Assembly: GCA_004298115.1 (NCBI GenBank)
Contig: SCRJ01000104.1
Location: forward strand, 1 to 44,607
Origin: Acidobacteriota bacterium
GTDB lineage: Bacteria > Acidobacteriota > Thermoanaerobaculia > Thermoanaerobaculales > Thermoanaerobaculaceae
Length of the DNA: 44,607 nt
Reading direction: 5' to 3'
Positions 26,195-33,462 of the stretch are shown here, in pieces (position 1 is the first letter of the stretch; the number at the start of each line of letters is the position of its first letter). A program made the position numbers and the translations under genes. Under the pieces are notes generated by a model. That model was given only the letters and a program-made list of their open reading frames with translations. It searched no databases and had not been told where the DNA came from.

Positions 26195-27487
26195 GTGGCG
26201 CGCATCCTGGTGGCCGACGACGAGCCTTCGTTCCGCGAGCTGCTCGCGGACATCCTCGAGGGCGCCGGGCACGAGGTGGTCGAGGCCCGCGACGGCGCCG
26301 AGGCGCTGGCGGCGCTGGAGCGGGGCGCGTTCGACCTCGTGCTCGCGGACCAGCGCATGCCACGCATGGACGGCCTGGAACTGCTGCGGCGCAGCCGCCA
26401 GCTCACCGCGCCCCCGCCGGTGGTGATGCTCACCGCGTACGGCACGATCCCGGAGGCGGTCGAGGCCGTGCGCCTCGGCGCGGCCGACTACCTGACCAAG
26501 CCGCTGCCTTCGCCGGCCGCCCTGCTGGCGACCGTGGGGCGCCTGCTGGCGCCGGAGGAGGGGACCGGCGCGTTCGTGACCGAGGACCCGGTCGTGCAGG
26601 AGGTCCTCGGTCTGATCGACCGGGTCGCGCCCCGCGACGTGTCCGTCCTCATCACCGGCGAATCCGGCACCGGCAAGGAGCTGGTGGCGCGCCGGCTGCA
26701 CGCGAAGAGCGCCCGCGCGACGGCCCGGTTCGTCGCGGTGAACTGCGCGGCGCTGCCCGAGGCACTCGCCGAGAGCGAGCTGTTCGGCCACGAGAAGGGC
26801 GCCTTCACCGGTGCCGACCGGCAGCGGCAGGGCCGCTTCGAGGAGGCCGGCGGCGGCACGTTGTTCCTCGACGAGGTGGGCGACCTGCCGCCCGCGCTGC
26901 AGGCCAAGCTCCTCCGCGTTCTCGAGGAACGCGTGGTGCGGCGGCTCGGCGGGGCCGCCGACATCCCGGTGGACGTGCGGCTGGTGGCGGCGACCAACCG
27001 CGACCTCTCGGCCGCGGTCGCAGCCGGTGGTTTTCGCGAGGACCTCTACTTCCGATTGGCGGTCGTCACCGTCAACCTGCCCCCGCTGCGCGAGCGGCCG
27101 GCCGACATCCGGGTGCTGGCGCGGCACCTGGTTGCCGGTCTCGCAGCCCGCCATCACCTCCCGGTTCCGGAACTGGAGCCCGGCGTGTTCGCGGCGCTGC
27201 AGCGACGCCCGTGGCCGGGGAACGTGCGCGAGCTGCGCAACGTGCTGGAGCGGGCGCTGATCGTGCGGGCCGGAGCGGCGATCCGCGCCGAGGACGTCAC
27301 GCCCGCCCTCGCCGCCGCGCCGCCCGGAGGCGGCGGCGCCATGCCGCTCGATCGCGAGGTGCGGGAGCGCGAGGCGTTGCTCGAGGCGCTGCGGCGCGCG
27401 GGGGGCAACCGCGAGGAGGCGGCGCGCCTGCTCGACGTCTCCGTCCGCACCCTGTACTACCGCCTCCGTCGCTTCGGCATCTCCTGA
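26195..27487 (+). CDS. NtrC-family sigma-54-dependent response regulator
   Basis: This 430-residue transcription activator has the standard three-part NtrC layout. The receiver domain (about 1-120) has Asp8/Asp9 in LVADDEP, phospho-acceptor Asp52 in LADQRMPRMDG, and Lys in DYLTKPLP. The AAA+ domain has Walker A GESGTGKE (155-162), the sigma-54 contact loop GAFTGA (202-207), Walker B GGTLFLDEVGDLP, and WPGNVRELRN. The C-terminal Fis-type HTH ends GNREEAARLLDVSVRTLYYR. GTG at 26195 is preceded by GGGAAGGG. It is paired with the upstream kinase. A near-consensus sigma-54 promoter lies about 110 bases past its stop, making the next gene its probable target. Confidence 0.96.
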   Translation: MARILVADDEPSFRELLADILEGAGHEVVEARDGAEALAALERGAFDLVLADQRMPRMDGLELLRRSRQLTAPPPVVMLTAYGTIPEAVEAVRLGAADYLTKPLPSPAALLATVGRLLAPEEGTGAFVTEDPVVQEVLGLIDRVAPRDVSVLITGESGTGKELVARRLHAKSARATARFVAVNCAALPEALAESELFGHEKGAFTGADRQRQGRFEEAGGGTLFLDEVGDLPPALQAKLLRVLEERVVRRLGGAADIPVDVRLVAATNRDLSAAVAAGGFREDLYFRLAVVTVNLPPLRERPADIRVLARHLVAGLAARHHLPVPELEPGVFAALQRRPWPGNVRELRNVLERALIVRAGAAIRAEDVTPALAAAPPGGGGAMPLDREVREREALLEALRRAGGNREEAARLLDVSVRTLYYRLRRFGIS

Positions 27488-27507
27488 CTGCAACGTCGTG
27501 CGCGCCG

Positions 27508-27525
27508 GCTGCAGGATCTTGCAGC
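27508..27525. promoter_or_regulatory. Dyad, possible enhancer site for the NtrC-type regulator
   Basis: GCTGCA and TGCAGC flank a six-base centre, making an 18-bp near-palindrome. It lies 72-90 bases upstream of the sigma-54 minus 24 element, the usual distance for an enhancer-binding site. It could instead be a weak terminator for the regulator gene, but no T-run follows. Confidence 0.45.
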
Positions 27526-27597
27526 CCCGCCGGGCGCCCGTCGCCGCTGCCGTCTGGAACCCTCGACCCAACCGACACTTGGCGGTTCAGTCCGAGC

Positions 27598-27613
27598 TGG
27601 CACGGTGCGTGCT
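27598..27613 (+). promoter_or_regulatory. Sigma-54 promoter
   Basis: The bases CTGGCACG, four spacer bases, then GTGCT match the sigma-54 consensus (YTGGCACG, four bases, TTGCW) at all but one position. The essential GG and GC dinucleotides are correctly spaced. The expected start is near 27625, about 38 bases ahead of the ATG at 27663. It sits between an NtrC-type activator gene and the exported-protein gene, which supports it strongly. Confidence 0.8.
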
Positions 27614-27662
27614 CATGGTGTAGGCGGCCGCGAAGTCGGAACGGCGAAAAGGGGGTAGAGCG

Positions 27663-28541
27663 ATGAAGAGCAATTCGATCGTCGGCATGGCGGCTCTCGG
27701 GATGGCGCTGGTCTTGGCGAGCCCGCTGGCGGCCCAGCAGGGGCGCGGCGGCGCGCGCGACGGGAGCGGTCCGCGGGTGGACACCGGCACGACGTTCACC
27801 GTGCAGGGCGAGGTGGTGAGCTTCCTGGCTGCGCCGGGCCAGGCGATGCCGCAACTCACGGTGCGCGAGGCCAGCGGAAGCCAGACGGCGTTCGTGCTCG
27901 GGCCGTTCCGCTACCTGCAGGCGCAGAGCTTCACGGCCGAGGCGGGCGAGCGGGCCGAGGTGACCGGGTGGGTGTGCGCGAGCTGCGCGCAGGGCGTGGT
28001 GGTCGGCCAGGTGAAGAACCTGACCAGGGGCCTCACGCTGGTGCTGCGTGACGCCGACGGAACGCCGGTGTGGACAGGCCCGGCGGGTCGGGGCGTCCGC
28101 CGCCACCTCGCGGGGCGCACGACCGGCGTCGGCGCAGCACGGGGCCTGGGGATGGGCGCGGGCCAGGGCATGGGTGCCACGCAGCGCGGCGGGCGGCATC
28201 TCTGCGCCGCCGGCGGGCCCGACCTGGGCCGGGTCGCGACGTTCGCCGGCCCGGTGGTGAGCTTCAGTGGGGGCCCCGGCGAGGGCTTTCCGACGCTCGT
28301 GATGTCGGCCAGCCAGGGCGACGTCGAGGTCATGCTCTCGCCCTACCGCGCTCTGCTGCAGGCGGGGTACACGCCCGCCGCGGGCGCTCAGGTGGAGGTC
28401 AAGGCCGCGCCGGTGAGTCTGGACGGCCAGGACCACTGGGTGGCGCTCGCCATCAAGGATGTGGCGACCGGCGTGACGGTCACGCTGCGCGATCCCTCGA
28501 CCGGCTTCCCGTCCGGCGCCAGGCGGTGCGCCAGGCGCTGA
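27663..28541 (+). CDS. Exported protein with two copies of an uncharacterised beta domain
   Basis: This 292-residue protein begins with a signal peptide (MKSNSIVGMAALGMALVLAS, likely cleaved near PLAAQQ). Two homologous segments follow, about residues 44-137 and 190-283. Both run VVSF, then a P-G-x-x-x-P-x-L turn, a Gly, L-G/S-P-[FY]-R, an [FY]-T-x-x-A-G turn, a closing TRG/ATG-[LV]-T-[LV] strand, and LRD. They are joined by a Gly/Met-rich linker (GLGMGAGQGMGATQRGG). Copy 1 alone carries CASC (Cys105, Cys108), a possible metal or disulfide site. I cannot name the family; the fold looks like a small beta-barrel. It sits behind a sigma-54 promoter next to a two-component pair and is probably induced by it in response to an envelope signal. 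AAAAGGGGG precedes the ATG. Confidence 0.82.
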   Translation: MKSNSIVGMAALGMALVLASPLAAQQGRGGARDGSGPRVDTGTTFTVQGEVVSFLAAPGQAMPQLTVREASGSQTAFVLGPFRYLQAQSFTAEAGERAEVTGWVCASCAQGVVVGQVKNLTRGLTLVLRDADGTPVWTGPAGRGVRRHLAGRTTGVGAARGLGMGAGQGMGATQRGGRHLCAAGGPDLGRVATFAGPVVSFSGGPGEGFPTLVMSASQGDVEVMLSPYRALLQAGYTPAAGAQVEVKAAPVSLDGQDHWVALAIKDVATGVTVTLRDPSTGFPSGARRCARR

Positions 28542-28560
28542 CTGGCGGTTGGCGGCGACG

Positions 28561-28593
28561 ACGGGGGAGGAGCGATCCTCCCCCGTTCTCTTT
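28561..28593 (+). terminator. Rho-independent terminator
   Basis: An 11-bp perfect stem (ACGGGGGAGGA with TCCTCCCCCGT) closes on a GCGA loop and is followed by TCTCTTT. It starts 20 bases after the stop of the exported-protein gene and is the clearest intrinsic terminator in the window. Confidence 0.85.
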
Positions 28594-28610
28594 GGCCCCG
28601 TTCCCGGTCT

Positions 28611-28653
28611 CGGCGACCCACGATCCACGACCCACGGTCGTTACCGGTCGCCG
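28611..28653. repeat. Nested inverted repeat downstream of pstB
   Basis: The outer arms CGGCGACC (28611-28618) and GGTCGCCG (28646-28653) enclose an inner hairpin of ACGACC (28627-28632) and GGTCGT (28636-28641). The left half also contains a repeated CGACCCACG. It lies 36 bases beyond the pstB stop and could end pst transcription, or be a dispersed REP-like element. Confidence 0.4.
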
Positions 28654-28688
28654 CCCACGCCGCTGCGGCCCCGGACCCCGGTCTTCGC

Positions 28689-29534
28689 TCAGCCGAAGCG
28701 TCCCGTGATGTAGTCCTCGGTCTGCTTCTGCTTCGGGTTGGTGAACAGCTCGGTCGTCGTCCCGAACTCGATGATCCGCCCCTGGAAGAAGAACCCGGTG
28801 AAGTCGGAGAGGCGGGCGGCCTGCTGCATGTTGTGGGTGACGATGACGATCGTGTACCTCTCCTTGAGCTGGACGACCAGCTCCTCGATGCGCGAGGTCG
28901 CCACCGGGTCGATCGCCGACGTGGGCTCGTCCATGAGCAGGACCTCGGGCTCGACGGCGATCGCGCGGGCGATGCACAGACGCTGTTGCTGGCCGCCGGA
29001 GAGGGCCGATCCGGAGCGGTGCAGCTTGTCCTTCACCTCGTCCCAGAGCGCGGCCGCGCGCAGCGCCTGCTCGACGCGGTCGTCGAGCTCGGAGCCCTTG
29101 ACGCGGTAATGGAGGCGCAGCCCGTACGCCAGGTTCTCGTAGACGGTCAGGGGAAACGGCGTCGGCTTCTGGAAGATCATCCCGACCCGGCGCCGCAGCT
29201 CGATGACGTCCACGCCGGGGGCGAGGACGTTCTCGCCGTCGAGCCAGACCTCGCCGGTGGCCCGCTGGTCGCGGTAGAGCTCGAAGATCCGGTTGTAGAC
29301 GCGGATGTGCGTGGACTTGCCGCACCCCGAGGGTCCGATGATCGCCGTCACGCTGCCGGCGGGGACGTCGAGCGAGTTGTCGTGCAGCGCCTGTTGCTCG
29401 CCGTAGTAGAAGTTGAGGTTCCGGACCGAGATCTTGGTCTGCTCGGCGGCGGCCGCGGGGCCGCGTGTGCCGTCGGCGGTCTCCGGCACCGCGGGTCGCG
29501 GCGGGGCAACATCGGGCGGGGGTGTGCTCGTCAC
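28689..29534 (-). CDS. pstB: Phosphate ABC transporter ATP-binding protein PstB
   Basis: This ATPase of the high-affinity phosphate importer has 281 residues, with an unusually long Pro/Ala-rich lead of about 35 before the ABC domain. The domain begins [16 protein letters not shown]. Walker A is GPSGCGKS, followed by [13 protein letters not shown], where most PstB proteins read TLLR. The Q-loop [18 protein letters not shown], signature [16 protein letters not shown], Walker [14 protein letters not shown] and H-loop VTHNMQQA are all present. The GTG start at 29534 overlaps the pstA stop (GTGA). It is the last gene of pstSCAB; no phoU follows. Confidence 0.95.
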   Translation of the reverse strand: MTSTPPPDVAPPRPAVPETADGTRGPAAAAEQTKISVRNLNFYYGEQQALHDNSLDVPAGSVTAIIGPSGCGKSTHIRVYNRIFELYRDQRATGEVWLDGENVLAPGVDVIELRRRVGMIFQKPTPFPLTVYENLAYGLRLHYRVKGSELDDRVEQALRAAALWDEVKDKLHRSGSALSGGQQQRLCIARAIAVEPEVLLMDEPTSAIDPVATSRIEELVVQLKERYTIVIVTHNMQQAARLSDFTGFFFQGRIIEFGTTTELFTNPKQKQTEDYITGRFG

Positions 29535-30373
29535 TTTCTCTCCCGTGCCAGGGTGCGGGTCACGACCGTGAGTGCCAGCACGCCGATCGCGATGATGAAC
29601 GAGGCGCCCCACGCGGCCTGCTGCCAGGCGGGGTACGGCGACATCGCGTAGTTGAAGATGGTCACCGTCAGGTTCGCCGTCGGACCGTCGAGCGACCGCG
29701 GCCAGTACGGGCTGTTGAGGGCGGTGAAGAGGAGCGGCGCGGTCTCCCCGCTCACGCGGGCGACGGCGAGGAGCACGCCCGTGAGGAGGCCTGCCCGGCA
29801 CGCCCGGAACAGGATCTGCACCGTCGCGCGCCAGTGCGGCGAGCCGAGGGCCAGAGCCGACTCCCGCAGGGCGTTGGGCACCATGGCCAGCATGTCCTCC
29901 GTCGTCCGCGCGACCACCGGCAGGACCAGAAGCGCCAGGGCCACGCCGCCGGCCCACCCGGAGAAGTGGCCGGTGGGCAGGACCAGGATCGCATAGACGA
30001 ACAGGCCGATGATGATCGAAGGGATGCCCATCATCACGTTGGCGAGGAAGCGGACCGTCGTGGCGAACCTCGTGCCGCGGCCGTACTCCGCCAGGTAGAC
30101 GCCCGCGAGCAAGCCGACCGGCACGCCGAGCGCGCACGCCAGCAACGTCATCAGGGCGGTCCCGACAATGGCGTTGCCCAGGCCGCCGCCGCTGGAGCCG
30201 GGCGCCGAAGGGAGCGAGGTGAGGAACGTCCAGTTCAGCGCGGCGGCGCCGTGGCGGAGGACGACGAAGAGGATCCAGGCCAGGAACCCGAGACCGAGCG
30301 CCGCGGCGAGCGCGGAGACGACCTTGACCGCGGCGTCCATCGCCTTGCGGGGCCAGGCGGGGCGGCGCGTCAT
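29531..30373 (-). CDS. pstA: Phosphate ABC transporter permease PstA
   Basis: This 280-residue inner-membrane permease pairs with PstC to form the phosphate channel. Six helices are expected. Family blocks include [66 protein letters not shown] and [15 protein letters not shown]. The ATG at 30373 overlaps the TGA of pstC (ATGA), and its own stop overlaps the pstB start, so stoichiometric translation of the operon is likely. Confidence 0.95.
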   Translation of the reverse strand: MTRRPAWPRKAMDAAVKVVSALAAALGLGFLAWILFVVLRHGAAALNWTFLTSLPSAPGSSGGGLGNAIVGTALMTLLACALGVPVGLLAGVYLAEYGRGTRFATTVRFLANVMMGIPSIIIGLFVYAILVLPTGHFSGWAGGVALALLVLPVVARTTEDMLAMVPNALRESALALGSPHWRATVQILFRACRAGLLTGVLLAVARVSGETAPLLFTALNSPYWPRSLDGPTANLTVTIFNYAMSPYPAWQQAAWGASFIIAIGVLALTVVTRTLARERK

Positions 30374-31311
30374 GCGATCGTCCCCGCCTGCCGGGCCAGG
30401 CGCGCGAGCCAGAGCTGGGCCAGGACCTGGATGACGAGCGTGACGACGAACAGGATGAGCCCCAACTCGACCAGCGCCGAGAGGTACACCGGCTCGGAAG
30501 CCTCGGTGAACTCGTTGGCGAGGGTCGAGGCGATCGAGTTGCCCGAGGCGAACAGCGAGGCCGCGATCCGGTGATCGTTGCCGATCACGAAGGTGACGGC
30601 CATCGTCTCGCCGATCGCCCGGCCGAGGCCGAGGAACACGCCGCCGACGATCCCCTTCATGCCGTAGCCCACCGTCACCTTGCGCGTCACCTCCCAGGTC
30701 GTCGCCCCCAACCCGTAGCCCGCCTCCTTCATGACGGCGGGCACGAGCGCGAAGACGTCGCGGACGACCGCCGTGATGAACGGCAGCACCATCAGGGCGA
30801 GGACGAGACCGGCGGTGAGCACCCCGATGCCCATCGGCGGGCCCGAGAACAACGGCAGCTTGCCCACCACCTTCTGCATCTCCGGCTGCACATAGGTGGC
30901 CATGAGCGGCGCGAGCACGAACAGGCCCCACATCCCGTAGATGATGCTGGGGATCGCGGCGAGCAGCTCGATACCGTAACTCACCGGCCGGGCGATGCGG
31001 GGGTGGGCGACCTCGACGAGGAAGAGGGCAATGATGAAGCTCAAAGGGACCGCGATCAACATCGCGATCAACGTGGAGATGATCGTGCCGAAAATGCTGC
31101 TCGCGGCGCCGAAGTTGTCGCGGACAGGGTCCCACGCGGTGGACCACAGGAAGCCCCACCCGAACCTGTGGATCGAGAGGCGGGAGCGGTACAGCAGGAC
31201 GACGAACAGCCCGGCCATGACCAAGAGCACGAAGGCGGCGCAGGTCAGGGCCGCCGTCCGGAACAAACCCTCCGCGAGCAGCGGCGCCCGGCCGTGAGCC
31301 CTCCGGGTCAT
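30370..31311 (-). CDS. pstC: Phosphate ABC transporter permease PstC
   Basis: This 313-residue inner-membrane permease partners PstA. Recognisable blocks are [80 protein letters not shown] and [20 protein letters not shown]. Length is normal for PstC. It begins 62 bases after the pstS stop; this gap holds a G/C-rich stretch without a strong terminator, so read-through from the pstS promoter is likely. Confidence 0.95.
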   Translation of the reverse strand: MTRRAHGRAPLLAEGLFRTAALTCAAFVLLVMAGLFVVLLYRSRLSIHRFGWGFLWSTAWDPVRDNFGAASSIFGTIISTLIAMLIAVPLSFIIALFLVEVAHPRIARPVSYGIELLAAIPSIIYGMWGLFVLAPLMATYVQPEMQKVVGKLPLFSGPPMGIGVLTAGLVLALMVLPFITAVVRDVFALVPAVMKEAGYGLGATTWEVTRKVTVGYGMKGIVGGVFLGLGRAIGETMAVTFVIGNDHRIAASLFASGNSIASTLANEFTEASEPVYLSALVELGLILFVVTLVIQVLAQLWLARLARQAGTIA

Positions 31312-31373
31312 GCCGCCAGCGGTTGGGGCGGCCGCCGTGCCGGCGGCCGTCCCGCCACGATCTCCGTTCCCGG

Positions 31374-32423
31374 TCACTTCCAGACGGCCTGTCCGGCGGA
31401 GTGCACCTTCGCCGTCCAGTTCGCTTCCATCATGTCGGCGACGTTCTTGGGCATCGGGACGTAGTCCAGCTCCTCGGCCATCTTCTGGCCGTTCGCGTAG
31501 CACCAGGCGAAGAACGAGAGCACGGCCTTGGCCTTGGCGGCGTTGGGCTGGTCCTTGTAGAACAGGATGAACGAGGCGCCGGTGATCGGCCAGCTCTCGG
31601 CGCCCGGCTGGTCGGTGAGCACGAGGTAGTAGCCGGGGGCGTCCTTCCAGTCGGCGTTGGCGGCCGCGGCCTGGAACGCCTTGGCGGTGGGCGACACGAA
31701 GTTGCCGGCGGCGTTGCGGAGCAACGCGTACGTCATGTGGTTCTGCAGGCAGTACGCGTACTCGACGTAGCCGATCGCGCCGTTGATGCGCAGCACGTAG
31801 GCCGAGACCCCTTCGTTGCCCTTGCCGCCGACGCCGGTCGGCCAGGAAACCGCGGTGCTCGTCCCGACCTTCGTGTGCCATTCGGGCGACACCTTGTCAA
31901 GGTAGTTCGTGAAGATCCACGTGGTGCCGGACCCGTCGGCGCGGTGCACGACGGTGATCGCGAGGTCGGGGAGCTTGACGCCGGGGTTGGCCGCGGCGAT
32001 CTCCGGGGAGTTCCAGTTGGCGACCTTGCCGAGGTAGATGTCGGCGAGCAGCGTGGGCGTGAGCCTGACCTCGCCGGGCTTGACTCCGGGGACGTTGAGC
32101 ACCGGAACGACGCCGCCCATGATCATCGGCCACTGGATCAGCCCGATTTCGTCGAGCTGCTGCTGGGTGAGCGGCGCGTCGGAGGCGCCGAAGTCGACCG
32201 TCTTGGCCTTGGTCTGGGCGATGCCGCCGCCCGAACCGATCGACTGGTAGTTGAGGTGGACGCCGGTCTTGGCGGCGTAGGCATCCGCCCACTTCGCGTA
32301 GACGGGGTAGGGGAACGTGGCGCCCGCCCCCGTGATCGTGGTCTGACCGAAGGCCAGCCCCCCGGCGAGGGTCAAAGCCGCTGCCACCGAACCCAGGACC
32401 CAACTCTTGCTGGACCGTGTCAT
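31374..32423 (-). CDS. pstS: Periplasmic phosphate-binding protein PstS
   Basis: This 349-residue periplasmic phosphate receptor delivers phosphate to PstCAB. A signal peptide (about 1-25, WVLGSVAAALTLAGGLAFG) precedes the mature start TTITGAGATFPYPVYAKWAD. Phosphate-binding loops include SIGSGGGIAQ, FGASDAPLT, RADGSGTTWIFTNYL and GNEGVSAYVLRINGAIGYVEY. The start at 32423 is preferred over an ATG three codons earlier (32432), because GGGAGG stands nine bases before 32423 and directly abuts 32432. The upstream gap carries a PHO-box-like repeat, indicating induction under phosphate limitation. Confidence 0.96.
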   Translation of the reverse strand: MTRSSKSWVLGSVAAALTLAGGLAFGQTTITGAGATFPYPVYAKWADAYAAKTGVHLNYQSIGSGGGIAQTKAKTVDFGASDAPLTQQQLDEIGLIQWPMIMGGVVPVLNVPGVKPGEVRLTPTLLADIYLGKVANWNSPEIAAANPGVKLPDLAITVVHRADGSGTTWIFTNYLDKVSPEWHTKVGTSTAVSWPTGVGGKGNEGVSAYVLRINGAIGYVEYAYCLQNHMTYALLRNAAGNFVSPTAKAFQAAAANADWKDAPGYYLVLTDQPGAESWPITGASFILFYKDQPNAAKAKAVLSFFAWCYANGQKMAEELDYVPMPKNVADMMEANWTAKVHSAGQAVWK

Positions 32424-32492
32424 CGTGCGCATCCTCCCTTTCGGCCCGGCGGGGCTGCCCGAGTCGCCGGCTCCCCGGCCGCCGCCGGCACC

Positions 32493-32524
32493 CTTGTACG
32501 GCGCGAGTGTGAACGCTCTGTGAA
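32493..32524 (-). promoter_or_regulatory. PHO-box-like direct repeat and minus 10 element upstream of pstS
   Basis: On the minus strand TTCACA occurs twice with an exact 11-base period (32524-32519 and 32513-32508). TACAAG (32498-32493, four of six to the minus 10 consensus) follows after nine bases. This is the geometry of a PhoB-type activated promoter, in which the box replaces the minus 35 element. It lies about 70-100 bases before the pstS start. Confidence 0.6.
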
Positions 32525-32566
32525 GAGCCCGATTCCGGGCGGGGAGCGTTCCGCCGCGGCGGGTGG

Positions 32567-33145
32567 TCAGGGAACGACGGTGACCGACACGGCGCCGCGC
32601 AGCTCGCCCTCGCGGTACCCCGTCGCGCGGTCCGACGGGTAGCGCTCGGCGAGCGCCGCGCGCACCGCGGGGGCCAGAGTCGCGGCCGGGCCGTGGCAGG
32701 CGAGGCACAGCTTGCCCGTCGTGATCGGCCGCATCACCCGCAGCGTGCGGACCCCTCCGGCCTCGACCCACGCGGCATCCTCCTTCGGCGCGACGCCCCG
32801 TCCGAGCGCTTCCTGCCACCGCGCCAGCACGGCGGCCTCGAACGGGTCGGGGGTGTTCGCGGGGTTGCGCACCCGGGTGCCGACCCGGCGCACCGTGAGA
32901 CCGTCCCGGGACAGGCGTGCGGCGATCGCCGGGGCCACCTCCGAACAAACCGCGATCGCCTTCGCCGGCCCCCCCGCGTCGAGCTCCGTGCGCAACCGGC
33001 CGAGGAGCTCCGTGGTCAGGGCGGCGGCGGCCGCGTCCGCCCGCGCCAGCGCCGGATCGCCGGGCGTCACCGCGGTCGCCGGCGGAGTCGGCGTCGCCGC
33101 CCCCGCCGCGGCTACCAGCATCGTCAGTACCAGGCTCGCGGTCAT
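32567..33145 (-). CDS. Exported DUF3365 haem-binding protein (single CxxCH)
   Basis: This 192-residue exported protein has a signal peptide (MTASLVLTMLVAAAGA). The C-terminal half matches the DUF3365/Tll0287-like family: RNPANTPDPFEAAVLARWQE, then CLACH (Cys147, Cys150, His151) for covalent haem, then YPSDRATGYREGELRGAVSV. Members are periplasmic mono-haem proteins or haem-PAS-like sensor modules. The ATG at 33145 has GGGGAGG upstream. It lies 35 bases downstream of the FeoC-like gene on the same strand, so it may be the last gene of the iron-uptake operon. A role in redox or iron sensing is an inference. Confidence 0.82.
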   Translation of the reverse strand: MTASLVLTMLVAAAGAATPTPPATAVTPGDPALARADAAAAALTTELLGRLRTELDAGGPAKAIAVCSEVAPAIAARLSRDGLTVRRVGTRVRNPANTPDPFEAAVLARWQEALGRGVAPKEDAAWVEAGGVRTLRVMRPITTGKLCLACHGPAATLAPAVRAALAERYPSDRATGYREGELRGAVSVTVVP

Positions 33146-33180
33146 GATCGCCTCCCCGCCGCCATCGTACGCCGAAACCC

Positions 33181-33462
33181 TCACGCCTTCGCGGCGCCGC
33201 CGCGGCCGGGCTGCTCGCCGCCGCGTCGCAGCACCAGCGAGACGCCGCCGGACGGCGTCTCGACCCGCCCGCACGCGGCGCCCAGCGCGCACCCCGCGCA
33301 GGCGGCGGCGCACGTGGAGGGAGGCCGGGCCAGGTAGCCCTGCCGCTCCAGCTCGCCGAGCATCGCCTCGACCAGTTCGCGGTCGACGCCGAGCGCGGCG
33401 GCGAGATCCCCCGCCGTATGCAGGTTGCCCTCGGCGATCAGCGCGAGCAGGCGGGCCAGCAT
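33181..33462 (-). CDS. feoC: FeoC-like winged-helix protein with cysteine cluster
   Basis: This 93-residue small cytoplasmic protein begins with a winged-helix fold (LLALIAEGNLHTAGDLAAAL, ELVEAMLGELERQGYL). Four cysteines follow in CxxxCxxCxxxxxC spacing (Cys51, Cys55, Cys58, Cys64). This is the FeoC/FeoC-like layout, where the cysteines hold an Fe-S cluster and the protein helps or protects FeoB. The ATG shares one base with the feoB stop (TGATG). The Pro/Gly/Arg-rich tail is not conserved in the family as I know it. Confidence 0.78.
   Translation of the reverse strand: MLARLLALIAEGNLHTAGDLAAALGVDRELVEAMLGELERQGYLARPPSTCAAACAGCALGAACGRVETPSGGVSLVLRRGGEQPGRGGAAKA

Noticed and set aside
27508-27525. 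Dyad as a rho-independent terminator of the NtrC-type gene
   Set aside because: No T-run follows, the stem is only six bases, and its distance to the sigma-54 promoter fits an enhancer site better; still possible.
25637-27571. 644-codon minus-strand open frame opposite the kinase and regulator
   Set aside because: The sense strand has intact kinase and NtrC motifs; the antisense product has no recognisable domain.
28542-28688. Small gene between the exported-protein gene and pstB
   Set aside because: The gap is filled by a terminator hairpin and a nested inverted repeat; no start with a ribosome site and plausible coding sequence was found.
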